Origin: Prorocentrum cordatum
Lineage: Eukaryota; Sar; Dinophyceae; Prorocentrales; Prorocentraceae
DNA: 64,000 nucleotides
Assembly: GCA_963575745.1 (NCBI GenBank)
Contig: CAUYUJ010016158.1
Location: 72,501-136,500, forward strand
Reading direction: 5' to 3'
The notes beneath the pieces are model-generated. The model saw only the letters and a list, made by a program, of their open reading frames with translations. It did no database searches and was not told the DNA's origin. A program made the translations under genes and the position numbers. Positions within the stretch are counted from its first letter, which is position 1. Each line of letters starts with the position of its first letter. Positions 41,448-52,220 of the stretch are shown here, in pieces.

Positions 41448-43340
41448 GTGAAGGCCTGGCAGTTGCGGCAGCTGGCTGACGGGACCCACGCCGACGTTTG
41501 CCACGGTGCCTTCGTCCCGCAGCTGCGGCGGTGGCTAGCTAGCGGCAAGGGTAGCGCCAACCTGACCAGGAAGTGGGTGCACGGGCAGTGGCCCAACGAC
41601 AGGCGTTACTTCAACACTCCGCGGGTCTCCCACACCCCGCGCTGCCAGTTGCATCAAGGGCAGCCAGGAAACCTCTGGCATCGGCACGCGGCTTGTCAGG
41701 AGAGTTGGCCGAGCTTCTCGCTGCCTGCCGAGATCGCGAAGCTGGCCTCCTTTCGCAGCAGCATCGCCATTACTACGCTCGTGGAGCGGCTACGTCTGCC
41801 TAAGCCAACGGGCGCGCGGAGGCCGCCTGGAGACGACTTGCCGGCGCATGCGCAGTGGATCAAAGGCGGCGATGGGCCCCCGCTCGCCAACGCGACTCTC
41901 TACTCGGACGGCGCGGTCTTCGAGGCTGGCCTTTCTTTGGCGGTGTCCGCCCGTGGAATCGAGGAGCTACCTGCTGGAGGTGAGGAGTGGGGCCCTGGAC
42001 CCAGGTCAGCGGTCAAAGCCCTGGGCGCTCCCCTCCCTGGCCCCCTCCAGTCGATCGACGGGGCCGAGCTCCTCGGCTTGCTCCTGATCGTCAAGCACAG
42101 CTTGCCGCCGATCACCGCGGCCTTCGACGCGTCGCATGTCACCAGAGGGCTTACTTGTGAGAGGCGAGCGCGCGACTGCCAGAGCCGCCTCTGCTGCCTG
42201 TGGCGGCGCGTCTGGCAGGCGCTGGGCGACTTCGGGGGCATTGGTGACCAGGCGCGCACGATCAAGAAGGTCAAGGCGCATGCCACGGTTGCCAACACCC
42301 AGGACGGGACTATCACGGCGAGAGATCGGCGCGGCAACATGGAGGCCGACCGCTGCGCGAAGTTCGTAGCCGAGGCAGTTCGTTCCCCGCTCGAGATCAG
42401 GATGGCGCGGCAGCGGCGAGCGCCCACGCTCGATGGCGTTGCATTCTGGGTCGCACGGGCTGGCCACCAAGCGGCCGACCTCAAGCTGGACTTCGACAGC
42501 ATCACCTGGCATGACCCGACCCAGGTTTCAGGAGGCGGTGTTCAGTGCAGGGTCTGCCTCAGGACCGCCTGCACGGAGGCAGGCGCCAAGCGGCTCCTGC
42601 GTAGCCCCTGCGTCGCCAAGGTTTTCGCGCCAGAGGCGAGTGGCGCGGGGCGCAAGCCTGCGGCCACTGCGCTATCGGCTGCAGGTGCGGTGGCTCTGGC
42701 GCTGGCAGCTGCCCGTGGGCTCGAGTGGGGGGCGGGCGGCATGCAGGTCGACTCCCCTGCAGCCGAACCGCGGGCAGGTGCCGTGACCCACGACGAATGC
42801 GACGACCTGGCAGCTTTGGCGGGGCCTGCAGGCGACGCGACTGACAGCGGCGGGGAAGCCTCGGCTGCCGCAGCCGACGGCGGGCCGGGCAGACCGAGCA
42901 GCAGCGGCATGCAGGACGGCGCCCCTGGGGCCTTGGGCAGGACAGCGGACGCCATGCCTGGCGGCTGGCTGTTGCGCCCTGCGCCCGCAACGGCCGACGA
43001 CGGCATTGGTTCTTCCAGCTGCAGCGGCAGGCAGGACGACTCCCCTGCGGCCGCGAGCAGGATGCAGGACGCCACCCCTGCACCTTCGGGCTCGGGCAGC
43101 GCAGATGTGGTCAGCGACGGGCACCAGCTGGTCAGCATCAACGGCTGCCGCGCGTGCACGCGCTGCCGAGCCTACGCGAAGGAGATCAAAGGGGAGCACC
43201 GCTCCCTGGGAAGCAAGTGCGAGCCCGTGGCAGGGAATGCGCCGCGGTGGGGGAACGGCAATATCGATAACATCAAGGCAGGTTGCATCCCAAGTCAGGA
43301 AAGCGCTTGGCTGAGTGACGGGCGGGTGCTGCAACGATGA
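41448..43340 (+). CDS. LINE-A RNase H domain and C-terminal zinc motifs (630-aa open frame)
   Basis: This is the longest intact part of LINE-A. After a ~140-residue lead the RNase H fold shows LYSDGAV (Asp154), SIDGAELLGLL (Glu207), AAFDASHVTRG (Asp227) and RRGNMEADRCAKF (Asp301), a complete D-E-D-D set, with KKVKAHAT carrying the usual His. A CRVCLRTACTEAG motif follows, then a Gly/Ala/Ser-rich variable region with repeated SSSCSGRQDDSP-like units, then INGCRACTRCRAYAKEIKG, which is the C-terminal Cys-rich motif also seen degraded in LINE-C. The frame starts with GTG at 41,448, which is internal to the polyprotein and not a true start. RNase H would remove the RNA strand during reverse transcription. 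Confidence 0.85.
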   Translation: MKAWQLRQLADGTHADVCHGAFVPQLRRWLASGKGSANLTRKWVHGQWPNDRRYFNTPRVSHTPRCQLHQGQPGNLWHRHAACQESWPSFSLPAEIAKLASFRSSIAITTLVERLRLPKPTGARRPPGDDLPAHAQWIKGGDGPPLANATLYSDGAVFEAGLSLAVSARGIEELPAGGEEWGPGPRSAVKALGAPLPGPLQSIDGAELLGLLLIVKHSLPPITAAFDASHVTRGLTCERRARDCQSRLCCLWRRVWQALGDFGGIGDQARTIKKVKAHATVANTQDGTITARDRRGNMEADRCAKFVAEAVRSPLEIRMARQRRAPTLDGVAFWVARAGHQAADLKLDFDSITWHDPTQVSGGGVQCRVCLRTACTEAGAKRLLRSPCVAKVFAPEASGAGRKPAATALSAAGAVALALAAARGLEWGAGGMQVDSPAAEPRAGAVTHDECDDLAALAGPAGDATDSGGEASAAAADGGPGRPSSSGMQDGAPGALGRTADAMPGGWLLRPAPATADDGIGSSSCSGRQDDSPAAASRMQDATPAPSGSGSADVVSDGHQLVSINGCRACTRCRAYAKEIKGEHRSLGSKCEPVAGNAPRWGNGNIDNIKAGCIPSQESAWLSDGRVLQR

Positions 43341-43450
43341 GGCCAGCCGTTTGCCGCGCCTCTCGGGCAGCGCATCTTGCGCGGCTGCCGCCGCCCGCCT
43401 GTCTAGCGCACAGCTCGCGCTGCGCGAGCTGCGCCGACCATTTAAAATAT

Positions 43451-43462
43451 TCCACTGACACA
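43451..43462 (+). repeat. Target-site duplication, right copy
   Basis: TCCACTGACACA follows the AT-rich 3' end of LINE-A. It pairs with 37,403-37,414. Confidence 0.8.
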
Positions 43463-46400
43463 GGCCGCGTGCATCAACGCCACCCAGGACAGCGCGTCGT
43501 GGCCCCACAGCGAGCTCCACCGAAGACTCCAATGGCACAGACCGCATGAGTCAACGCCACCCAGGACAGCGCTTCGTGGCCCCATAGAGGGCTCCTCCGG
43601 CGCCTCCACTGGCACAGGCCGCATGCATCGACGCCACCCAGGACAGCGTTTCGAGGCCCCACAGGGAGTTCCACCGAAGGCTCCAGTGGCACAGGCCGCA
43701 TGCGTCAACGCCACCCAGGACAGCGCTTCGTGGCCCCATGGGCGGGAGCTCCACCGGAGGCCCCAGTGGCACAGGCCGCATGCGTCAACGCCACCCAGGA
43801 CAGCGCTTCATGGCGTGGCCCCATAGGAAGGTGCACCGAAGGCTCCGGTGGGACAGGCCGCATGCGTCAACGCCACCCAGGACGGCGTTTCGTGGCCTCG
43901 CAGCGAGCTTCACCGAAGGCTCCAGTGGCACTGACCGCACGCGTCAACACCACAATGGCCAGCGCTTCGTGGCCCCATAGCGAGCTCCACCGAAGGCTCC
44001 AGCGGCACAGGCCGCATGCGTCAAAGCCGCCCAGGACAGCGTTTCGTGGCGTCATAAGGAGCTCCACCGAAGGCTCCAGTGGCACAGGCCGCATGCGTCA
44101 ACGACTCGCAGGACAGCGCTTCGTGGCCCCATAGGGAGCTCTACCGAAGACCCCAGTGGCACAGGCCGCATGCGCCAACGCCACCCAGGACAGCGCATCG
44201 TGGCCCTACAGGGAGTTCCACCGAAGGCTCCAGTGGCACAGGCCGCATGCGCCAACGCCACGGGGGGCAGCGCATCGTGGCCCCACAGGGAGCTCCACCG
44301 AAGGCTCCACTGGCACAGGGCGCATGCGCCAACGCCACCCAGGACAGCGCTTCGCGGCCCCACAGGGAGCTCTACCGAAGGCTCCACAGGCAAAGGCCGC
44401 ATGCGTCAACGCCACCCAGGACATCTCTTTGTGGCCCCATAGCGAGCTCCACCGAAGGCTCCAGCGGCACAGGCCGCATGCGTCAACCCCACTCAGGACA
44501 GCGTTTCGTGGCCTCACAGGGAGCTCCACCGAAGGCTCCAGTGGCACAGGCCGCATGCGTCAACGCCACCCAGGACAGCGCTTCGTGGCCCCATGGGGAG
44601 CTCCACCGGAGGCTCCAGTGGCACAGGCCGCATGCGTCAACGCCACCCAGGGCATCTCTTTGTGGCCCCATAGCGAGCTCCACCGAAGGCTCCAGCGGCA
44701 CAGGCCGCATGCGTCAACCCCACTCAGGACAGCGTTTCGTGGCCCCACAGGGAGCTCCACCGAAGGCTCCAGTGGCACAGGCCGCATGCGTCAACGCCAC
44801 CCAGGACAGCGCTTCGTGGCCCCACTGGGAGCTCCACCGAAGGCTCCAGTGACACAGGCCGCATGCGTCAACGCGGCCCCATAGGGAGCTCCATCGAAGA
44901 CTCCAGTGGCACAGGCCGCATGCGTCAACGCCACCCAGGGCAGCGCATCGTGGCCCCATAAGGAGCCCCACCGAAGGCTCCAGTGGCACAGGCCGCATGC
45001 GTCAACGCCACCCAGGACATGGTTTCGTGGCCACATGGGGAGCTCCACCGAGAGCTCCAGTGGCACAGGCCGCATGCGTCAACGCCACCCAGGATAGCGT
45101 TTCGTGGCCCCATAAGGGGGCCACACCGAAGGCTTCAGTGGCACAGTCCGCATGCGTCAACGCCACCCGAAACAACGCTTCGTGGCCCCATAGGGGGCCT
45201 CACCGAAGGCTCCAGTGGCACAGGCCGCATGCGTCAACGCCACCCAGGACAGCGCTTCGTGGCCCCATAGGGGGCCTCACCGAAGGGTCCAGTGGCACAG
45301 GCCGCATGCGTCAACGCCACCCAGGACAGCGCTTCGTGGCCCCATAGGGAACTCCACCGAAGGCTCCAGTGGCACAGGCCGCATGCGTCAACGCCACCCA
45401 GGACAGCGCTTCGTGGCCCCATGGGCGGGAGCTCCACCGAAGGCTCCAGTGGCACAGGCCGCACGCGTCAACACCACCCAGGACCGCTTTGTGGCCCCAA
45501 AGGGAGCTCCACCAGAGGCTCCAGTGGCACAGGCCGCATGCGTCAACGCCACCCAGGACAGCGCTTTGTGGCGCCACAGGGATCTTCACAGACGGCTCCA
45601 GTGGCACAGGCCGCATGCGTCAACGCCACCCAGGACAGCGTTTCGTGCCCCCACTGGAAGCTCCACCGAAGGCTCCAGTGGCACAGGCCGCATGCGTCAA
45701 CGCCACCCAGGACAGCGCTTCTTGGCTTCATACGGAACTCCACCGATGGCTCCACCGGCACGGGCCGCCTGCGTCAACGGCACCCAGGACAGCGCTTCGT
45801 GGCCCCACAGGGGGCTCCACCGAAGGGTCCACTGGCCCAGGCCGCGTGAGTCAGCGCCACCCAGTAAAGCGCTGCGTGGCCGCATGGGGAACGTTGCCGG
45901 AGGCTCCAGTGGCACAGGCCGCATGCGTCAACGCTACCCAGGACATCGTTTCGTGGCCCATAGGGAGGTCCACCGAAGGCTCCATTGGCACAGGCCGCAT
46001 GCGTCAACGCCACCCAGGACAGCGTTTCGTGGCCCCACAGGGAGCTCCACCCGAGGCGTCACTGGCACAGTGCGCATGCGCCAACGCCACCCAGGACAGC
46101 GTTTCGTGGCCCCATAGCGAGCTCCACCGGAACCTCCAGTGACACAGGCCGCTAGCGTCAACGCCACCCAGAACAGCGCTTCGTGGCCCCATAGGGAGCT
46201 CTACCGAATGCTCCATTGGCAAAGGCCGCATGCGTCAACGCCACCCAGGACATCTCTTTGTGGCCCCATAGCGAGCTCCACCGAAGGCTCCAGCGGCACA
46301 GGCCGCGTGCGTCAACGCCACCCAGGACAGCGTTCCGTGGCCCCACAGGGAGCTCCACCGAAGACGCCAGTGGCACAGGCCGCATGCGTCAACGCCAACC

Positions 46401-46757
46401 AGGGCAGCGTTTCGTGGCCCCACAGTGAGCTCCACCGAAGGCTCCAGTGGCACAGGCCGCATGCGTCAACGCTACCCAGGACAGCGCATCCTGGCCCCAC
46501 AGGGGGGAGCCCCACCGAAGGCTCCAGTGGCACAGGCCGCATGCGTCAACGCCACCGGGGACAGCGCATCGTGGCCCCACAGGGAGCTCCACCGAAGGCT
46601 CCAGTGGCACAGGCCGCATGCGTCAACGCCACCCAGGACAGTGTTTCGTGGCCCCATAGGGAGCTCCACCGAAGGCTCCAGTGGCACGGGCCGCATGCGT
46701 CAACGCCACCCAGGACAGCGCTTCGTGGCCCCATGGGGAGCTCCACCGAAAGCGGTA
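43451..46757 (+). repeat. 77-bp satellite, right part (about 43 units)
   Basis: It is continuous with the left part across LINE-A. Units differ by point changes and small indels, and some lack ~25-30 bp (for example near 44,875). Because 77 is 3n+2 and the unit has no stop in any of the six frames, the array gives open frames of up to ~300 residues that cycle through three readings every 231 bp. It ends within a unit at AGCTCCACCGAAAGCGG. Confidence 0.95.
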
Positions 46758-48340
46758 CCCACGATGCGGCACACGCAGCTGCATATGGTTGGCTCCTTCG
46801 TCAGGCGAATTGTTGTGTTTGCCTCCAGGGCTGCCCTCCTCGGTGCCTCGAGGTTCTCTCTTCGAAGCGCACCCTAGTATAGATCCAGGTGCACTGCATG
46901 GGGGCGGGGGGGGGGCTCGAGGCTCGAGGGGGGAAGAGGGGGATGGGGTGAGGCTTCAGGCTAGGGGGGGGGGAAGGGGGCGAGGCTCGAGGCTCGAGGA
47001 GTGTATGTTACTGGGCTGTTTCTGATGGAGGGAGGGGCCTCGGGGCCACCTCCTTTCTCCCCAACCTCATCGTTGCATGTTCTTACGGTCGCGGCCGTCC
47101 TGCCATCCTCCTCTTTCCATCCCCCTCCTCCCCTTTGTACTCATCCACCCTCCTCCTCCCTCTCCTCCTCCTTCTCCTCCTCCTTCTCCTCCTCCTCCTC
47201 GTCCTCCTCCTTCTCCCTACCCCTCCTCCCCCTCCTCCACCTCCATTCTTCTCCTGACAAAAAAACTCCTCCCCATCGCACCCCGAGGCCAGGCGGAAGG
47301 GCGGGCCGTGCGTTTCGCCTGAGGCTTCCTCACCTTGTATGATCCTGGAGTTTCATCTTTGGTAACAGCTTCAAAGATGGAGGGCGGGTGGTTTCCGAAG
47401 TTTGGCTCTCGCCTTAGCGCCGCGCACCTTCGTTTTCGCGCCGCGCACATTCCTTGTAAACAGCTGCAAGATCTTCACGGATTGAGGGTTTCTTCCTTTT
47501 CAAATTGTGGTGTTGGCCTTAGTGCCGCGCGCACTCGTTTTTTTGCATTTGCAAGAATGTCACGGATAGAGGGCGGGCCGTTGTCGAAGTGTGGTTTTCG
47601 CTTCAGCGCCGCGCCTTTTCGTTTTCATCGTTTCAACAACTTGCAAGCGTCAGATGGCCGGCGGCTCTTTTTCAATTTTCGGTTCTCGCCTGAGCTCCGC
47701 GCGCACTTGTTGTAAATATGTGCGAGGGTTTGAAATGTTCCCATGGTTAACGCCCCCAGAAACGACGTTGTGGAGCGATGTTGGAATGTCAGGGCGCAGC
47801 AGTTACGCTGGTTCGCGGTTTTGAAGTGTCAGGAATGGCGTTCTGGCGCGATTCAGATTCATCAAGACGCAACCGTAAGGTTGATTCGTGGCGTTGACGT
47901 CCCAAGAAAAGGTGTTCTGGCACGGCGCAGGATTGTCAAACGCTCGTTTTCAAACAAAGCTTGCCCTTCAGTAGAAATGGATCCTTGTAGGGGCCTATGA
48001 AGAGGGAGCTTGAAGGGATGGTTGATCACAACATCGTTGATGAGTCGTGGGTTTACACTGGTCCTCCACCTCTGGCTTCCTGGGTTCCATAGGCCTTCTG
48101 GGAGGTGCTAAGCTCTGGGTCTGTGGGTTCGATGGCCCTGTGAATCAATTTTCTCGTGTCTGCCGAAGTTTGCCGATGGAAGTCGCACGTCTTCGCCCTT
48201 CTGGTTTGATAGTGCACGGCTTAGTGCACGACTAGCCAGCTGAGACTAAACGAGGCCATGAAGCGCATTCATTCACTCTTTTATTCCTCCTCTTTCTCTT
48301 CCTCCACCTCTTCCTCCACCTCGTCATCCTTCCTCCACCA
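46758..48340. other. No gene seen; G-rich patch, CTC tract and a ~90-bp degenerate repeat
   Basis: 46,895-46,995 has GAGGCTCGAGG repeats and G runs. 47,100-47,260 is a CTC tract. 47,365-47,730 holds four diverged ~90-bp tandem units (GGATAGAGGGCGGGCCGTTG, CGCTTCAGCGCCGCGC and so on). 47,730-48,250 is unique-looking DNA with no exon signal I can defend. Confidence 0.6.
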
Positions 48341-48732
48341 GGTCGGCAGACGAGCTCGCGGTCTGGGTGCGCGAGCACCACATGCCTGCAGGACTGTGGG
48401 AGGCGTTCGTGGCTATGCGCGCCACCATCCAGAGTGCTGAAGATGATGCTGGTAGTGATACTGGCAGTGACGCAGGCGGCAGTGATGCAGGAGCTGGTGA
48501 TGATGAGCTGCGCGCCCTTCGGAAGCGCGGGCATGAGCAGATCCTCTCCGTGGAGGACCGGCAGCAGATGGAGATCTTCATCATGGCCCGCGCCAAGAAC
48601 CGCACTGCCAAACGCCTGCGCACCACCAAGGCGCAGATCAACGAGCATTTCACTGAGCTGCTCAAGCAGGCTGCCTCTGTCCCGGTGCCTGGAGCGCACT
48701 TTTGTAGCATGCTTGGAGTGCTGAATATCTGA
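48341..48732 (+). CDS. Unidentified exon-like ORF (C-terminal exon?)
   Basis: A pyrimidine tract ending CCTCCACCAG at 48,340 looks like a 3' splice site. The frame after it reads SADELAVWVREHHMPAGLWE, then an acidic Ser/Asp/Gly segment (DTGSDAGGSDAGAGDDE), then a basic helical C-terminus (MARAKNRTAKRLRTTKAQINEHF) and a TGA at 48,730. Its composition is protein-like and unlike nearby repeats. No family is recognised. It may be the last exon of a host gene whose other exons are outside the window, or a leftover of a mobile element upstream of LINE-C. Confidence 0.4.
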
Positions 48733-49069
48733 AGCCCGAGTGCGTGAGTGCGCGCGCGTGTGAGTGGCACACCTCAGGCACCCCTGCTGCCGCACCCGTG
48801 CGGGGGCTTCGATCCTCAGGGGGAAGTCGTGAGGCCCGTGGGCCCTCCGAGTGCCGCGGGCCCCCGTTCGGGGGCTATTGTCGGCACGAGGAGTGGGAAT
48901 CGTGCCGATGTTTCGTGCAGCCTGGGCAGGATCCGCTGCCACGGGGGGGGGGTAGGGGAGGAGCTCGGCGAGCACCCTAAGACCGCCCCCCCAGGGCAAA
49001 CACGCACGCACGGCCTGCCCTCTTTTTTGCCAAGCTGATGCTGCTGAGAAGCATCCAGGTGCCCAGTTG

Positions 49070-49720
49070 GTGTATTTCAACATTACGTCATGGTCTAAGG
49101 TCGCCCGAAATGTTTCGTTTGGCCTTTTGGTCCGCTCCGATGCCTTCCTCTTCTGTGAGCACTGCCTGCAGCAGAGTGCACTGCCTCGTGCCAAGAGAGA
49201 GAGATCGCCCGATGGATTGGAGGCCGCATATGCAAGCGGGCGTTCCAACCGGGGGCGATGGGGCGCACGGGGGTGTCGGGGTTGCGGTGAGCAAGAGCTT
49301 GTATTTTATGCGTCGCCTGGCCCATATGGGCAATGTTACCGATATTGGTTCGGGCCGAGGATGGATGTTTCTAGTGTTGAAAGCCCAGAAAGCTGTAATA
49401 TTTGCTATTTGCTAGGGTATGTTTTTATGTCTCGTGCTTGGGAGTCGCACCTGTCCAAAATGCGGGGTATCGCCAATTTCGTTCGTGCTCTTGGGATTCC
49501 CTGGATGCTGGTCGGGGGCTTCAATATTGATGTTGCAACAATGAGGCTCTCTGGGTATCCCCAATCTGTACATGCTCTGGTGATGGCACCAGTGGGGGTG
49601 ACTTCGCATTCTCGCGGGGGTCAGGCACTATGACTGACTATGCGTTGGTTTCCCAGGATCTGGCCCCTTACGTGCAAGTTGGATTCTTTGAGCCCTCACC
49701 ATTCAAAACAAACAGGTATC
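49070..49720 (+). pseudogene. LINE-C endonuclease, frameshifted
   Basis: The frame from 49,067 begins YFNITSWSKVA (metal-site Asn), then SDAFLFCEHCLQQ (catalytic Glu). The middle part is in a second frame (HGGVGVAVSKSLYFM, GRGWMFLVLKAQKAVIFAIC). The first frame returns with WESHLSKMRGIANFVRALG and PWMLVGGFNIDV, where the usual GDFN has become GGFN, a lost catalytic aspartate. TDYALVSQDLA follows in a third frame. Two frameshifts and the Asp-to-Gly change make it inactive. Confidence 0.7.
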
Positions 49721-50412
49721 TGTCAGTCCATGTCGCCCACCGTGTCTTGGTTCAGAAGTTATGCCGGCGAGTCCGTCCGCGTGACTTTCCAGCTTGCCTT
49801 GGACCTGACCTTCCTTGGCAGCGTTACCTTTTTCAGGGGATACGTTCTGGCGACGCAGGGATGAAGACGGAGTGCCCTGTGCAGTTGGCGCGCCTCATCC
49901 CTCATGCGGAGGCGCCCTTGGATGAACAGGTTTCTGTGCAGTATTTCTTGTGGTATCGTGCTACTGAGCGCGCGTTCCTCTCTCGCGCTTGTGCTGCTAC
50001 CGGTAGTAATGACGCAGGTAAGTTTGGAAGGGGGGTTGCTGCTCTGCGTCTGGTCACGCCCACCATCGCCTATAAGGGGGGTCGGGTAACCGCCCATCGG
50101 AATCCGACTCTGGCGTCATTGTCGCGTTTCTCCGCTAAGTTCTTTGAGCTTCGCGCTGTTCTTCAGCGAGACTCCGCCGAGTGCAGAGTTCAAGGCCTGA
50201 TCATGGAGATGGCCACTCGGGTTGGCGAGTTCTCGCCCGTCTTGCCCGCTGCCCAGCCTGCCCCGCGGTGTGCCAATCGAGTCACTTATTGGACTTTAGC
50301 CGACCCCGAGATGGTGGATCGCTTGGTCGAGGTCACGATCGCCGCTGAGGTTTTGAAGAGCGCCTGGCCGAAGCCCAGGCGGCCGCCAGGAAGGGCCCGA
50401 CGGACTGGCTAA
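49630..50412 (+). CDS. LINE-C end of EN and EN-RT linker (260-aa open frame)
   Basis: It starts TDYALVSQDLAPYVQVGFF and NRYLSVHVAHRVL, the degenerate end of the nuclease, and continues with a linker rich in Arg and Ala (LARLIPHAEAPLDEQVSVQY, VTYWTLADPEMVDRLVEV). The ATG at 49,630 is internal. After 50,412 the protein appears to continue in another frame (DWLIRAIPCGARGAHSSC then KRYRKNAVEF). Confidence 0.6.
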   Translation: MTDYALVSQDLAPYVQVGFFEPSPFKTNRYLSVHVAHRVLVQKLCRRVRPRDFPACLGPDLPWQRYLFQGIRSGDAGMKTECPVQLARLIPHAEAPLDEQVSVQYFLWYRATERAFLSRACAATGSNDAGKFGRGVAALRLVTPTIAYKGGRVTAHRNPTLASLSRFSAKFFELRAVLQRDSAECRVQGLIMEMATRVGEFSPVLPAAQPAPRCANRVTYWTLADPEMVDRLVEVTIAAEVLKSAWPKPRRPPGRARRTG

Positions 50413-50679
50413 TCCGCGCCATTCCCTGCGGGGCTCGAGGGGCCCACTCCTCGTGTAAGCGCTACAGGAAGAACGCTGTTGAGTTTTGCAAGCCCCCTGA
50501 AGGTATGAAACAGTTGCCTGAAGAGATGATGGGCCATCGGCCCGCGCGCGGGGGGGGGGGGGCGGATTTCGCTTGCAGAGGTAACGGGGTTGGGGGGCCG
50601 CCGTGTCTGACCTCCGCGGCGCCGCTTTGGAGGCTGCTCGGGAGCTCCCCCCCCCCCCCCCCCCCCCCCTCATCGCGGC

Positions 50680-51900
50680 TGAGGACATGCAGATTCGTGA
50701 GTTCTCCTCTGCCACTATTGCTGTGGGAGTTGACGGACGGAAGCCCTGAGCGGTCGCTGAGCTTTCATCCGAGGCGACGATGCCTTGCCGTCTTCCTCTT
50801 CGCTGTGCGAAGAGCGAATGGTGTGGCCTGAGCAGACGCTTCCCGGGCTCACTGCGCTGCCCCCAAGTCCCAGGTCGATGGGCGACCTATCTGCAAATGC
50901 CCCGCCCTGCACCGTCTGTGCACTGAGACCAGAGGGGCGGACGTTGTTCGATGGACTGCCAAACGCGTTGCCTTCTGGGACACGGCGGCCAGAGGATCGC
51001 CTGCCCTGAAGGCCACGTTGGTGCGCGAGCTCTACCGTGAATGTGCGGTCCACGGGGGAGCTGTGTCCGTTGCCCCCCGCTGGGACTTGAATGAGTTAGT
51101 TGTTCGATGCTGTCTGCCCTCGGTTGCTCATCCGACTGGCCCTCGAGGCCCATTGCCCTCCCCGCCTGTTGTGCCGGGGTGCTTTGATCCACGCGTCCCC
51201 GCGCATGTTGGGAGTTGATGGCAGTGCGTCGCGCACGTTGCAAACGGGTCGCGGGGCCCTGCCTGGGTGCCCCCAGAGCATGTCCTGGGTGAAGGTGAAC
51301 GTGCATGAGGCCCTTGAGGCCTGTCAGTGTCAACTAGCGGTGGCCAGGGCCTATGTCGATGACATTGCCCCGGACGTCGCTGGCTGGGACCAGGAGCTCC
51401 AGGCGCACTTGCTGCCAGCTGCTGTTCGTCTCGCGCCTGGGATTGAGCAACTTGGCCTGGCGCTGAGCACCGAGAGCGCTCTCGCTTGTTCCTCCCAGGC
51501 GGTGGAGGCTCAACTCGCTTCTAGCCTCCAGGCTGTTGGCCTTCCAATGCGCAGCCAGTTGCGCACTCGGGATTTGGTTTCCTGCGCGACGGCTGGGAGC
51601 AGGAGGGGGGGCCCGAGATCAAGCGGCGGAGGCTTGACGCGCGGCGACGCGCTGGCAAGGTCTCGACGTTGTCGCGCACGTGTAAGACGGCGCCCAAGCC
51701 TTTTCAAACCTGGCGCGTTGTCGGTTGGGGCCCAGGGCCACCAGCAAGTGGGCATGCCCCCCCCCCCCCCGCCAGCTGCAAACTGCGAGGGGCCAGGCGG
51801 CCCGTTGCTCTGGGCGGTGGGCCTCAGGCTCCCGTTCCACTGCTGTCTTGGCGCTGGTGCCCAGTTGCTCGGGCGACCCTCCTTTTCCTTCGCGGCATGA
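50680..51900 (+). pseudogene. LINE-C reverse transcriptase with intact YVDD
   Basis: MQIREFSSATIAVGVDG and VWPEQTLPGLTALPP are the fingers blocks in two frames. RWDLNE (near 51,081) followed in the next frame by FDAVCPRLLIRLALEAH is motif A. The 51,100-51,900 frame carries LGVDGSASRTLQTGRGALPG then CPQSM (motif B) and VARAYVDDIAPDVAG (motif C; YVDD at 51,352-51,363). It continues through the thumb-like LRTRDLVSCATAGSRRGG region. At least two frame changes precede motif B. Confidence 0.75.
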
Positions 51901-52220
51901 GCAGTTGCTCAGCTTTGCCGACCTGTGGCGAGATCTCGGCCTCCAAGACCGCATGCGCGTCAAGAATGTTTGAGTTGTTGCGGTCGACCTCTGCCCGAGC
52001 ACCCCCGCTAACTGTCGTTGACGGCGGGTGCGGGGGCTAGCGATGGCAACTGCGGCCGTCCTTCTCGATTTGGAGTGGTCTCTCACCCTTCCTTGCGAGT
52101 GGCAGGGCAAGTTGGGCCTCGCCTTGGCCGTTGGAAGCCCGGACTTTCGGTTTTACCTTTGGAGGGCCCTCCTGGTGACTTGTTCCCGCCGGGCCTGGGG
52201 AACAAGCCGCTGGGCGCCGC

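Larger units (their letters stand above)
37415..43450 (+). mobile_element. LINE-A: full-length non-LTR retrotransposon starting with a spliced leader
   Basis: The 6.0-kb element runs from the spliced-leader relic (37,416) to an AT-rich end (TTTAAAATAT, 43,441-43,450) and is flanked by a 12-bp target-site duplication inside the 77-bp satellite. The order is 5' leader, N-terminal zinc-finger and coiled-coil region, EN, RT, RNase H, C-terminal zinc motif. At least five frame changes and two in-frame stops show it is no longer intact. The insertion must post-date the satellite array. Confidence 0.9.

Noticed and set aside
44079-46882. Several 240-300-residue open frames rich in Arg, His and Pro
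   Set aside because: All are readings of the 77-bp satellite, which lacks stops in every frame.
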